A stretch of DNA of 64,000 bases from Planococcus sp. CPCC 101016. Its GTDB lineage: Bacteria > Bacillota > Bacilli > Bacillales_A > Planococcaceae. Both the position numbers and the translations under genes were made by a program. Shown piece after piece: positions 8,022 through 16,157 of the stretch. The stretch spans positions 1,241,624-1,305,623 of the forward strand of contig NZ_VOHB01000002.1 in assembly GCF_007859295.1 (NCBI RefSeq), written 5' to 3'. Position 1 is the first letter of the stretch. Each line of letters opens with the position of its first letter. The notes under the pieces are model-generated. The model made no database searches. It worked only from the letters and a program-made list of their open reading frames with translations, and was not told the origin of the DNA.

Positions 8022-8897
8022 ATGAATCCTTTTCAGTTAACGTATACTGCTGAAGGTTCGAGTCTGCTGCGCGAAGCACTCGGGAAATGGGGCATCTCCA
8101 AACGGACATTAGCTTCCGTTAAATATGGCGGTGGGCAGATTTTAGTAAACGGTGCAGAAGTAACGGTCAGGCATACCTTGAAAAAAGGTGATGCTGTGAC
8201 CGTTATTTTTCCGAATGAAGAGCATGGAAAAGGGTTGGCTGCTGAGGACGGCGACTTGGAAATCGTTTATGAGGATGAGGCATTGCTGATTGTTGAAAAG
8301 CCGCCTTTGCAAAATACCATTCCATCGCGAGAGCATCCTTTTGGCAGCCTGGCCAATATTGTCGCCAAGCATTTCAATGACCATGGCATTCCTTCCACCC
8401 TGCATATTGCGACGCGGCTGGACCGGGATACTTCAGGACTGGTCTGCATTGCAAAAAACCGCCATATCCATCATATGATCTCGCTGCAGCAGCAGGAGAA
8501 AAAGATGAAACGGCGGTATGAGGCGCTGGTCCATGGCCAGCTGGATGAAGATAAATTTACGATAACGGCTCCAATCGGCCGAAAAAATACGAGCATCATC
8601 GAACGGGAAGTCCGTGAAGACGGACAATTCGCAGAAACCGAAGTGCGGGTGCTCAAAAGGCTTCCAGGCTTTACGCATATCATGCTGCAACTGAATACCG
8701 GCAGAACCCATCAAATTCGTGTTCATTTAGCTCATATCGGCCATCCATTGGTTGGAGATGATCTGTATGGCGGCCAAAGGAATCTAGTGGGACGCCAGGC
8801 GCTTCATTGTACAGAATTGGAATTGATCCATCCGGTTTCTGGAGACAAGTTGTTTTTCAGCTCTTCATTAAATGAAGATATGCAGTCGCTGATTTAA
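8022..8897 (+). CDS. yjbO: RluA-family 23S/tRNA pseudouridine synthase (YjbO)
   Basis: Converts uridine to pseudouridine in structured RNA. An N-terminal S4-like RNA-binding segment (residues about 15-70) precedes the synthase core. The catalytic aspartate lies in ATRLDRDTSGLVCIAKN. The C-terminal GRTHQIRVHLAHIGHPLVGDDLYGG completes the RluA signature. A TTG at 8013 overlaps the nadK stop (TTGA) and could be the coupled start; I give the ATG at 8022. The ribosome binding site is weak for both. The 3' end overlaps prpE by four bases tail to tail. Confidence 0.9.
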   Translation: MNPFQLTYTAEGSSLLREALGKWGISKRTLASVKYGGGQILVNGAEVTVRHTLKKGDAVTVIFPNEEHGKGLAAEDGDLEIVYEDEALLIVEKPPLQNTIPSREHPFGSLANIVAKHFNDHGIPSTLHIATRLDRDTSGLVCIAKNRHIHHMISLQQQEKKMKRRYEALVHGQLDEDKFTITAPIGRKNTSIIEREVREDGQFAETEVRVLKRLPGFTHIMLQLNTGRTHQIRVHLAHIGHPLVGDDLYGGQRNLVGRQALHCTELELIHPVSGDKLFFSSSLNEDMQSLI

Positions 8898-9631
8898 CTG
8901 TAGATATGGAAGCGGTCGGGCTGATAAGGCTGCAGGGAAGGAACTGAGACAAGTTCTTTTTCAGGAAAGCGAAAGGCAGTCAACGCGCCGCCAAAAACGC
9001 AGCCGGTATCGATATTAACCGTCCGGTTGACAAAATAGGGCTCAGCAGTCGGCGTATGGCCATATACCACCCATTTTTTTCCTCTGTAAGATTTAGCCCA
9101 GTCACGCCGGACCGGACGGCCATCGGCATGGAACCTACCGGTGATATCGCCGTACAGCACAAATACCGCAATGCCTTTGCTCAGCGGTTTTCCGATCATT
9201 TCAGCCTTTAATCCGGCATGTGCAACAATCAAGTCATTTTCAAGCTGTTGGTAATGCGGCAGCTGTTCATAAAAGTGAATATAACGTTTTCGAAATTGCT
9301 GTTGTTCCTGTTTGGGCAGTTGCTTCCATTCGGCTACAGTCATTTCCAATCCATGCGCCAGCTGAACATTATGTCCTTTAAAATAACGGAAAAGTTTATT
9401 GCAATGATTTCCAGGGGAATAGTAAAGGATGCCTTCATCCTGGAGGGCAAACAATAAGCGCAGGACTTTCAATGACTCAGGCCCACGATCCATCGCATCA
9501 CCGACAAAAGCAAGTTTTCTGTTGTCCGGATGAATAAAGATAGCGTCTTTTTTCTGATAGCCTAACCGTTCGATGAGCTGGATAAGCTCTTGGTAGCATC
9601 CGTGAATGTCGCCGATAATATCATATTTCAT
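8894..9631 (-). CDS. prpE: Bis(5'-nucleosyl)-tetraphosphatase PrpE
   Basis: PPP-family metallophosphatase cleaving Ap4A symmetrically; some homologues also act on phosphoproteins. Metal-binding motifs in order: GDIHG (residues 7-11), GDAMDRG (44-50), GNHCN (74-78), VAHAG, and YGHTP. The ATG at 9631 has AGAGG eight bases upstream. An earlier GTG at 9640 overlaps that site and is rejected. The 245 residues match B. subtilis PrpE. It is transcribed towards yjbO and diverges from mgtE. Confidence 0.93.
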   Translation of the reverse strand: MKYDIIGDIHGCYQELIQLIERLGYQKKDAIFIHPDNRKLAFVGDAMDRGPESLKVLRLLFALQDEGILYYSPGNHCNKLFRYFKGHNVQLAHGLEMTVAEWKQLPKQEQQQFRKRYIHFYEQLPHYQQLENDLIVAHAGLKAEMIGKPLSKGIAVFVLYGDITGRFHADGRPVRRDWAKSYRGKKWVVYGHTPTAEPYFVNRTVNIDTGCVFGGALTAFRFPEKELVSVPSLQPYQPDRFHIYS

Positions 9632-9671
9632 AATCCACACCTCTTTATTGAAAAATTACTATACATAGCCA

Positions 9672-9690
9672 TAGTCTAACGTATAGACTA
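9672..9690. promoter_or_regulatory. Inverted repeat between prpE and mgtE
   Basis: TAGTCTA-ACGTA-TAGACTA, a perfect 7-5-7 palindrome in the divergent prpE/mgtE intergenic region. It could be an operator for either gene. No regulator is identified. Confidence 0.4.
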
Positions 9691-9731
9691 CTATAGCAAG
9701 CAAACAGAATCTTCGAAAGGAGGGAGTATAC

Positions 9732-11102
9732 ATGATGGAAGAAAAAGTAGTACGTGATGAAGAAATGAATGATGCATTGTTCACAGAATTGCTTATTCGC
9801 GGAGACGTCAAGGAATTCCGCGATGAGTTTCTAGCACACCATCCATACGACCAGGCAAGTTTTTATGAAAAGGCGGATTCCGAAACCAGGCAATTGCTGT
9901 ATCAGTATCTCTCTCCTAAAGAGATGGCGGATATTTTTGAAGCTATTGAATTGGATGACGACGAATACGAAGATCTATTCCAAGAGATGGATGCCCGTTA
10001 CGCTTCTGATCTACTCTCCTATATGTACACAGATGACGCGGTGGATGTCTTAAACGAATTGAATAAAGAACAGGTCGCCAGTTATTTGACGATTATGGAC
10101 AAAGAGTCAGCTCAGCAAATCAAAGACTTGCTGCATTACGAAGAGTATACCGCCGGTTCCATCATGACCACGGAATTTGTGGCCATACCGAAAAATTCCA
10201 CGGTCCGTTCAGCGATGAACATTTTACGCAATGCGGCACCAAATGCTGAAACCATCTACTATGTATTTGTGGTTGATGACGATAAGAAACTTTCAGGAAT
10301 TGTGACCTTGAGAGATCTAATTCTTGCAGAAGAAGATACCTTGATCAGCTCAATCATGAATGAACGGGTCGTCAGTGTATCTGTCAGCGAAGACCAAGAA
10401 GAAGTCGCCCGGATGATTAAAGACTATGATTTCCTGGCATTGCCGGTTGTCGATTTTCAAAACCATCTGCTCGGCATCATTACAGTCGATGACATCATCG
10501 ACGTATTGGAAGAAGAAGCGTCAGACGATTATTCCAAACTGGCCGCTGTCTCCGATATGGATACTTTTGACAAAGGGCCATTGACTGCTGCTAAAAAACG
10601 GCTGCCTTGGCTGATTCTGTTGACCTTCCTCGGCATGTTGACGGCCAATCTGATGGGAATGTTTGAAGCGACACTGGACCAGGTGGCATTGCTTGCTGTA
10701 TTTATTCCGCTTATTGCAGGAATGGCAGGAAATAGTGGAACGCAGGCTTTGGCCGTAGCTGTTCGAGGAATTGCAACAGGCGACATCGAAGAGGAAAGTA
10801 AAACAAAACTTCTGTTCCGAGAAGCTGGAACAGGACTGATTACCGGTATCGTCTGCGGCATCGTTGTGGTCGGCCTCGTGTATTTCTGGAAAGGCGAATT
10901 GCTGATCGGCGTGCTGGTCGGAACGGCCGTCATGAGCTCTATTTTTGTAGCGACTTTAGCCGGTTCATTCATCCCTTTATTGATCCACCGGATGAAGATC
11001 GATCCAGCGGTTGCTTCCGGACCTTTTATCACTACCTTGAATGACATTATTTCAATTTTAATTTATTTAGGCTTAGCAACTACATTCCTAAGCCGGCTCT
11101 AG
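9732..11102 (+). CDS. mgtE: Magnesium transporter MgtE
   Basis: Mg2+-gated channel of the MgtE family in the cytoplasmic membrane. Domains in order: N-domain with short helical repeats (about 10-130), paired CBS domains (about 135-260) that sense Mg2+, and a five-helix membrane domain (about 285-455) with GNSGTQALAVAVRG, where most homologues have GNAGTQ. The 456 residues are normal. AAGGAGGG lies seven bases before the ATG. No M-box riboswitch fits in the roughly 90-bp leader. A terminator overlaps the stop. Confidence 0.94.
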   Translation: MMEEKVVRDEEMNDALFTELLIRGDVKEFRDEFLAHHPYDQASFYEKADSETRQLLYQYLSPKEMADIFEAIELDDDEYEDLFQEMDARYASDLLSYMYTDDAVDVLNELNKEQVASYLTIMDKESAQQIKDLLHYEEYTAGSIMTTEFVAIPKNSTVRSAMNILRNAAPNAETIYYVFVVDDDKKLSGIVTLRDLILAEEDTLISSIMNERVVSVSVSEDQEEVARMIKDYDFLALPVVDFQNHLLGIITVDDIIDVLEEEASDDYSKLAAVSDMDTFDKGPLTAAKKRLPWLILLTFLGMLTANLMGMFEATLDQVALLAVFIPLIAGMAGNSGTQALAVAVRGIATGDIEEESKTKLLFREAGTGLITGIVCGIVVVGLVYFWKGELLIGVLVGTAVMSSIFVATLAGSFIPLLIHRMKIDPAVASGPFITTLNDIISILIYLGLATTFLSRL

Positions 11103-11130
11103 AAAAGTGCGAATTGCACTTTTCTTTTTT
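11100..11130 (+). terminator. Terminator of mgtE
   Basis: A 10-bp stem AGAAAAGTGC / GCACTTTTCT with a 5-nt loop, followed by six T. Confidence 0.85.
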
Positions 11131-11141
11131 GTGAGGTATTA

Positions 11142-11158
11142 TTAGTACCAGGTAATAA
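11142..11158 (+). promoter_or_regulatory. FapR-type operator before fabI
   Basis: TTAGTACCAGGTAATAA matches the known FapR box (TTAGTACC core with inverted half-site) at nearly every position. FapR represses fatty-acid synthesis genes until malonyl-CoA accumulates. The site lies 24-40 bp before the fabI start. Confidence 0.8.
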
Positions 11159-11181
11159 TAACAGACGCAGGAGGAATGGAC

Positions 11182-11952
11182 ATGTCAATATCATTAGAAG
11201 GAAAGACTTATGTCATTATGGGAGTAGCCAACAAGCGCAGCATTGCTTGGGGCATTGCACGTTCTTTAGATCAATCCGGAGCAAACCTGATTTTCACTTA
11301 CGCAGGTGAGCGCTTTGAAAAATCGGTCCGTGATTTGGTAGCAACGCTCGACGGCAACCACGAATTGATTTTGCCATGTGACGTGACAAACGACGAAGCA
11401 GTAGCGGAATGCTTCACTGCTATTAAAGAACAGGTAGGTACGATTCACGGACTTGCACATTGCATCGCGTTTGCAAAAGGCGAGGAATTGTCCGGCGATT
11501 TTTCGGATACATCAAGAGATGGTTTCCTATTGGCGCACAACATCAGCGCCTATTCACTGACAAGCATCGCAAAAAATGCGAAGCCGTTGATGGCTGAAGG
11601 CGGAAGCATTGTCGCATTGACGTATATTGGCGGCGAACGCGTAATGCCGAACTACAATGTCATGGGTGTTGCAAAAGCTTCACTTGAAATGTCCGTGCGT
11701 TATTTAGCGGCTGATCTTGGAAGACACGGCATTCGTGTCAATGCAATTTCTTCAGGCCCGATCCGTACACTGTCTTCAAAAGGTGTCAGCGATTTCAACT
11801 CCATTCTTCATGAAATTGAAGAAAGAGCACCATTGCGCCGCAATACGACACCGGAAGAAGTGGGCGATACAGCCGCTTTTCTTTTCAGTGATATGTCACG
11901 CGGGATTACGGGAGAAGTTATCCACGTAGACAGCGGGTTCCATATTCTTTAA
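11182..11952 (+). CDS. fabI: Enoyl-[acyl-carrier-protein] reductase FabI
   Basis: NADH/NADPH-dependent reduction of enoyl-ACP, the last step of each fatty-acid elongation cycle; the target of triclosan. SDR fold with the FabI-specific GVANKRSIAWGIA (residues 14-26) and catalytic Tyr158-x6-Lys165. The C-terminal block DMSRGITGEVIHVDSGFH is typical. The ATG at 11182 is preferred: GGAGG lies seven bases upstream, whereas an ATG at 11176 is one base from it. Length is 256 residues. A FapR-type box upstream indicates lipid-responsive repression. Confidence 0.96.
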   Translation: MSISLEGKTYVIMGVANKRSIAWGIARSLDQSGANLIFTYAGERFEKSVRDLVATLDGNHELILPCDVTNDEAVAECFTAIKEQVGTIHGLAHCIAFAKGEELSGDFSDTSRDGFLLAHNISAYSLTSIAKNAKPLMAEGGSIVALTYIGGERVMPNYNVMGVAKASLEMSVRYLAADLGRHGIRVNAISSGPIRTLSSKGVSDFNSILHEIEERAPLRRNTTPEEVGDTAAFLFSDMSRGITGEVIHVDSGFHIL

Positions 11953-11958
11953 GAAGCA

Positions 11959-12003
11959 TAAAAAAGCAGATCGACCGATAACTCGGCTGATCTGCTTTTT
12001 TTG
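11959..12003. terminator. Bidirectional terminator between fabI and yjcF
   Basis: A long hairpin AAAAAGCAGATC...GATCTGCTTTTTTT serves fabI on the plus strand and yjcFG on the minus strand. Confidence 0.8.
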
Positions 12004-12012
12004 TTGCTTAAA

Positions 12013-12447
12013 TTATCCAGCAATGACTTTTTCCATCGACTTGTGGGGGATGCCCGCGTCCATGAATTCATCTGATGTGACATCATAACCAAGCTTTTCA
12101 TAGAAGGAAAGCGCATGGGTTTGAGCATTCAGTTTGAGTCTGAAAATGCCGTGGGTCCGTGCATATTCCTCCATTTCATTCATCATCATCACGCCAATCT
12201 GCTGGCCGCGATACTCGGAAAGCACACATACGCGTTCCACTTTGCCGAGACCTGTTTCGACTTCCCGGATGCGTCCGGCAGCAATCGGCTGAGTCAGCTG
12301 GTAACCGACAAAATGAATCGCACTGTCATCGTATTCATCCATTTCAATATGGATGGGAACCTGTTGTTCTTCCACAAAAACTTTTCTGCGGACGTCAAAA
12401 GCCTGTTCTTTTTCCATTTGATTTTCAGCGATTTTTACTTTCAGCAC
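12013..12447 (-). CDS. yjcF: GNAT-family N-acetyltransferase YjcF
   Basis: Acetyl-CoA-dependent acetyltransferase of unknown substrate. The 144 residues hold the GNAT core: VRRKVFVEEQQVP (N-terminal helix region), GRIREV, KVERVCVLSEYRGQQIGVMMMNEMEEYA (acetyl-CoA pyrophosphate loop RGQQIG), and LNAQTHALSFYEKLGY. B. subtilis YjcF shows the same VREEVFV, LNAQT and FLDAGIPH-like segments. It starts with GTG just behind the yjcG stop, with GGAGAT nearby, so it is co-transcribed with yjcG. Confidence 0.88.
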   Translation of the reverse strand: MLKVKIAENQMEKEQAFDVRRKVFVEEQQVPIHIEMDEYDDSAIHFVGYQLTQPIAAGRIREVETGLGKVERVCVLSEYRGQQIGVMMMNEMEEYARTHGIFRLKLNAQTHALSFYEKLGYDVTSDEFMDAGIPHKSMEKVIAG

Positions 12448-12966
12448 TTATTGATCATCTCCAGTTAATCTGAATGTCTCGTATACCGTCCATGAACCAT
12501 CTTCCAATTGATAGAGCAGGTGCATGCGGTCAATTATTTCTTCATGGTCGATGCCTGCCATCTTCAACTGCCCAAATACATCGGCGTGTTCTGTATCGGA
12601 CAGTTTTTGTCCGATTGTGATATGCGGTACGAAAGAATGCTTCGGCATGCCACCGAAGAAATCTGAATGCAAGTCTTCGTGTAAAGCAGCGATTTCGGCA
12701 TTCGGTTCCACCTTGAAGTATAAGGTGTTGGTTACAGGGGAAAACGTGCTGACCCGTGTGGTGTGCAGTTTAAACGGTTGATGGCGCTTTGCGATGTTAT
12801 GCATTTCAGCCGCGATATCTTTAATTGTTGATGCGTCCGCCTCGAATGGTTCTTTTAACGTCATATGAGGGGTGATGAGCTCATAATGCGGATCATATCG
12901 TTTTCGATACGAATTGGCGAGATCCTGCAATTTTTTTGAGGGAAAAGCTGCAACTCCATATTTCAT
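12448..12966 (-). CDS. yjcG: 2'-5' RNA ligase/2H phosphoesterase-like protein YjcG
   Basis: Two HxT motifs (HMTL near residue 34, HITI near 119) mark the 2H phosphoesterase fold, which acts on 2'-5' or cyclic phosphodiester bonds. The substrate of YjcG is not established. The ATG at 12966 is used because AGGAGG lies eight bases upstream; an upstream GTG would bury that site. The 172 residues and the KKLQDLANSYRKRYDP segment match B. subtilis YjcG closely. It is the first gene of the yjcG-yjcF pair. Confidence 0.9.
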   Translation of the reverse strand: MKYGVAAFPSKKLQDLANSYRKRYDPHYELITPHMTLKEPFEADASTIKDIAAEMHNIAKRHQPFKLHTTRVSTFSPVTNTLYFKVEPNAEIAALHEDLHSDFFGGMPKHSFVPHITIGQKLSDTEHADVFGQLKMAGIDHEEIIDRMHLLYQLEDGSWTVYETFRLTGDDQ

Positions 12967-13038
12967 CCTAACGACCTCCTTGTCTGTGATAACCATTCAT
13001 AGTAATGCTGTAATTATGCCTTGGAGCATCTTCGATCC

Positions 13039-13761
13039 TTACATGCCGAAGTTCTGAATAAGCGCACGCCGTAAATCGGGCTGCCAATGCTTCCAAGTAT
13101 GGTCTCCTTCAAATTCTTCATAAAAGATCGAAAACCCTTTATTTTTCATTAAATTATTTAATTTTCGATTTGGTTCGACAAAATCTTCGGTTCCGCCTGA
13201 ACTTAGTTTTACAGCGGTTTCTTGTTTTCCAATAACATGATAAACCGTAAAAGAGTTGGCTGATTTAAAAGCTTCCACTGCTGTCAGCATTTCGGTTCCG
13301 ACTTTCGGCGACTGAAGGATAACACGGCCGAAAATGTTCGGGTATTTCAGTGCCGCCATCAGGGATACGGTCGCAGCCAGCGAATCACCGATTAATGCGC
13401 GTCCCATGCCTACTTGATAGGTCGGGTATTTTTCATCCAGGTAAGGCACCAGTTCATGTGCCAAAAAGCGCAAATAGGCACTGTGCTGTTCACCGGTTGG
13501 TTCGTATTTTTTATTTCGATCAGCCACACTCTTATAAGGAACACCTACCACAATAATGTTTTCGATTTCCTGTTTTTCCAATAGCTCATCCACGACACGT
13601 GGAATTCGACCTAATTGAAAATAGTCTTTGCCATCAGACGCGATGACCAGTGTGTATTTGTATAAGGGTGAGAAATTGGAAGGAAGATAGACAAGCAATT
13701 GCATGTCTTCTTGGAGTTCCTTGCTGTAGATGGATAAATCTTCTACCTTTCCAGTCGTCAT
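13039..13761 (-). CDS. yjcH: Esterase-family alpha/beta hydrolase YjcH
   Basis: A 240-residue esterase D/enterochelin-esterase-like hydrolase. The nucleophile elbow is GDSLAA (Ser in ALIGDSLAATVSLMAAL). The acid/His part falls in the C-terminal EEFEGDHTWKHW. GKDYFQLGRIPRV and PYKSVADR are shared with B. subtilis YjcH. The ATG at 13761 follows AGAGGAGG; a longer frame upstream has no ribosome binding site. No signal peptide, so it is cytosolic. The physiological substrate is unknown. Confidence 0.88.
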   Translation of the reverse strand: MTTGKVEDLSIYSKELQEDMQLLVYLPSNFSPLYKYTLVIASDGKDYFQLGRIPRVVDELLEKQEIENIIVVGVPYKSVADRNKKYEPTGEQHSAYLRFLAHELVPYLDEKYPTYQVGMGRALIGDSLAATVSLMAALKYPNIFGRVILQSPKVGTEMLTAVEAFKSANSFTVYHVIGKQETAVKLSSGGTEDFVEPNRKLNNLMKNKGFSIFYEEFEGDHTWKHWQPDLRRALIQNFGM

Positions 13762-13793
13762 TGATATACCTCCTCTAGGATTCTGTAAGAAAA

Positions 13794-13823
13794 TTGTACC
13801 ATAATGAATGTACAAGGTATAAT
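13794..13823 (+). promoter_or_regulatory. Promoter of the PgpA-like gene with internal palindrome
   Basis: TTGTAC (13794), 18 bp, TATAAT (13818-13823). TTGTAC also pairs with GTACAA at 13810-13815, giving an inverted repeat within the promoter. Confidence 0.5.
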
Positions 13824-13865
13824 GAGAAAAGAACACCAACTAATTAGAGGGAAGGGGTTTTTAAG

Positions 13866-14450
13866 ATGGATGGTGCAAGATACAGAGTTCACTCAGATGA
13901 TGTTACAAAAGCGACGCATGAAGCATTAGAGCGCAGAGGAGTCACAAATGAAGACATAGCCAAAATCGTTTTGGATATGCAGCTTCCTTTTAACGAAGGG
14001 CTTAAAATCGAGCATTGCATGGAATCGGTAGAAAGTGTTTTGCGTAAGCGCGAAATGCAGCATGCCCTTTTAGTAGGGATTGAATTAGACGAATTGGCAG
14101 AGCAGGGGAAACTGTCCCGTCCACTCCAACAGATTGTAGGATCTGATGAAGGACTCTTTGGCGTTGATGAAATGATCGGATTAGGTGCGGTCTTAACTTA
14201 TGGCAGTATCGCCGTGACCACATTTGGCCATTTGGACAAAAATAAAACGGGCATTATTCATAAATTGGATACCAAATACGGCGGCCAGGTTCATACTTTC
14301 CTGGATGATTTAGTGGCAAGTATTGCTGCATGTGCGTCGGCACGCATTGCTCACCGGACGCGTGACCTTGAAGAGCAGGGCAAAACCTTTGAAGATTTGG
14401 CTCCGGAAGACACGACTCCTGAAACACATGTAGAGGGTGCTGAAACATAA
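13866..14450 (+). CDS. Phosphatidylglycerophosphatase A-like protein (YutG family)
   Basis: A 194-residue homologue of the Bacillus YutG/PgpA family, linked to removal of the phosphate from phosphatidylglycerophosphate. Recognisable segments are ERRGVTNEDIAKIV (residues about 25-38), ALLVGIELDELAEQGKLS, GLFGVDEMIGLGAVLTYGSIAVTTFGHLDK, and GGQVHTFLDDLVASIAACASARIAHR. The C-terminal tail is acidic and Thr-rich. It follows a sigma-A promoter with a good ribosome binding site (GGGAAGGGG). It stands alone between yjcH and the TRAP operon. Enzymatic role is by family, not shown here. Confidence 0.8.
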   Translation: MDGARYRVHSDDVTKATHEALERRGVTNEDIAKIVLDMQLPFNEGLKIEHCMESVESVLRKREMQHALLVGIELDELAEQGKLSRPLQQIVGSDEGLFGVDEMIGLGAVLTYGSIAVTTFGHLDKNKTGIIHKLDTKYGGQVHTFLDDLVASIAACASARIAHRTRDLEEQGKTFEDLAPEDTTPETHVEGAET

Positions 14451-14499
14451 AGAGTTTTCTCAATGTTCTCTCTGTAAGCGGTTGTATTTGCAGAATGCA

Positions 14500-14529
14500 T
14501 TGAAACTAGTAAGAAAGCCATGGTATTAT
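14500..14529 (+). promoter_or_regulatory. Probable promoter of the TAXI-TRAP operon
   Basis: TTGAAA (14500-14505), 18 bp, TATTAT (14524-14529), about 45 bp before the lipoprotein ATG. Confidence 0.45.
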
Positions 14530-14573
14530 GAAAATGAAACATGTAAAAAAGTTGAACAAAGGGAGGTCACTTT

Positions 14574-15554
14574 ATGTTGAAGAAGAAATTTGGTTTGTTT
14601 GCTGCGGTAACACTGGCAGGATCTGTATTTTTAGCAGGTTGTGGAGATGACGCAGCTACAGAACCCGCAGGCGAGGGCGGCGGGGCTTCTGATCCCGAAT
14701 TCCTAAGCATCTTGACAGGCGGAACGACAGGAACATATTATCCACTTGGCGGCGCAATGGCGACAATCATTGAAAACGAAACAGGCTTGGATACAACTGC
14801 TGAAGTTTCACAGGCTTCTGCTGCAAACATGACGGCACTTGCTGATGGAGCGGCACAGATCGCATTCGTTCAAACGGATACAGCCTTCTATGCGGCTGAA
14901 GGATCAAATATGTTTGAAGGCGAAGTAATCGATACCGTCTCTGCTATTGGAGCACTTTATCCGGAAACGATTCAATTAGTTACAACTGCGAATTCCGGTA
15001 TTGCTTCATTTGATGATTTAGCAGGGAAAAGCATCTCTGTTGGTGCTCCTGGATCCGGAACTTATATTAACGCTGAACAATTATTGGAAATCCATGGCAT
15101 GACAATGGACGATATTGATGCACAGAATCTTGATTTTGGTGAGTCGCAGGAAAGCCTGCAGTCAGGTCAAATTGATGCGGCATTCATCACTGCCGGAACT
15201 CCAACAGGCGCAGTTGAAAGTCTTGGCGCTACTTCTGACGTTGTAATTGTTCCAGTAGAGCAGGACAAGGCGGACGAGCTGATCGAGAAATATCCATACT
15301 ACGCTCATGACGTTGTACCTTCTGGCATTTACGGATTGACTGAAGAAGTTCCAACGGTTTCTGTGTTGGCGATGTTAGTTGTCCAGAATGATCTTTCTGA
15401 AGACCTTGTTTATGACATCACAAAAGCGATCTATGAAAACACAGATCAAATCCAGCACGCAAAAGCTGACTTTATCAAAGCTGAAACTGCTCTTGACGGA
15501 ATTGGAATCGATATCCACCCTGGAGCACAAAAATATTTCGACGAAGTAAATTAA
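14574..15554 (+). CDS. TAXI-family TRAP transporter substrate-binding lipoprotein
   Basis: Extracytoplasmic solute receptor. A lipoprotein signal peptide ends in LAGC (Cys23) and anchors it to the outer face of the membrane. The mature protein has the TAXI hallmarks: ILTGGTTGTYYPLGGAMA near residue 45, then AAQIAFVQTDTAFYA, and SGIASFDDLAGKSISVGAPGSGT. The 326 residues are normal. GGGAGG precedes the ATG. It is followed by a DUF1850 gene and a fused TRAP permease, a complete TAXI-TRAP system driven by an ion gradient. Substrate not predictable from sequence (homologues take up dicarboxylates or amino acids). Confidence 0.93.
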   Translation: MLKKKFGLFAAVTLAGSVFLAGCGDDAATEPAGEGGGASDPEFLSILTGGTTGTYYPLGGAMATIIENETGLDTTAEVSQASAANMTALADGAAQIAFVQTDTAFYAAEGSNMFEGEVIDTVSAIGALYPETIQLVTTANSGIASFDDLAGKSISVGAPGSGTYINAEQLLEIHGMTMDDIDAQNLDFGESQESLQSGQIDAAFITAGTPTGAVESLGATSDVVIVPVEQDKADELIEKYPYYAHDVVPSGIYGLTEEVPTVSVLAMLVVQNDLSEDLVYDITKAIYENTDQIQHAKADFIKAETALDGIGIDIHPGAQKYFDEVN

Positions 15555-15568
15555 TCGAATAAGCGATT

Positions 15569-15612
15569 AACTGACGGTAAAGCGGAAGCTCTGCCGTCAG
15601 TTATTTGTTTTG
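15569..15612 (+). terminator. Hairpin between the TAXI receptor and DUF1850 genes
   Basis: AACTGACGG / CCGTCAGTT stem followed by ATTTGTTTT. Inside an operon, it probably acts as a partial terminator or 3' protection that raises receptor levels over permease levels. Confidence 0.55.
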
Positions 15613-15632
15613 CAGATGGAGGAGAATGGACT

Positions 15633-16157
15633 ATGCGGTCTTTCCGGATACAAAAGCTTCTTCCTTTAGCGGTTTCCCTCATCCTAATCAGCTCCTTAAT
15701 CGCATTCACCCCTTACCAAAAGAATTATGTGTTTATCGATAATGAGACTGACGATTTAGCGGCTTATGTTCCGGTCGAAAGCCGGTTTTTCCAAATTATA
15801 TATACCCATTCGATCCACCTGTCAGAAGTTATTGAAAGCTACAAAATAGTAGACGGCGACGCTTTGATGATGACAGAACTGGAATACGAAGATTTTAACA
15901 TTGGCATGCCTTCAAATGCAGGAGAAGGAGAGACCTTTGTCGAACAAGACGGTAAATACTTCATCAAAAATATGACAAGGGAAATTCCTGAGTTCCGGCT
16001 GTTTGTGGGAGATGTTGATGCGGGTTTGTCATTTAGCACCAGTGGGCAACAGATGGATTTGAAAAAAACGCTTGAAAGAGGTAAGTCGTATACTTTTCGG
16101 GTAGAACGCTTATCCCTATTTCAATTAAGAGAAGGAGTGAGAATTGATGAGCGATAA
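15633..16157 (+). CDS. DUF1850 protein of the TAXI-TRAP operon
   Basis: A 174-residue protein with one N-terminal hydrophobic segment (residues about 9-27), so probably membrane-anchored with an outside domain. The segment IIYTHSIHLSEVIESYKI resembles the DUF1850 core (HSV.L.P..E). DUF1850 genes are found next to TAXI-TRAP permeases, but the role is not known. It has GGAGGAG upstream. Its last 11 bases overlap the permease start, which implies translational coupling. Confidence 0.8.
   Translation: MRSFRIQKLLPLAVSLILISSLIAFTPYQKNYVFIDNETDDLAAYVPVESRFFQIIYTHSIHLSEVIESYKIVDGDALMMTELEYEDFNIGMPSNAGEGETFVEQDGKYFIKNMTREIPEFRLFVGDVDAGLSFSTSGQQMDLKKTLERGKSYTFRVERLSLFQLREGVRIDER

Noticed and set aside
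9641..9731. M-box Mg2+ riboswitch before mgtE
   Set aside because: The leader is too short and shows none of the conserved M-box segments.
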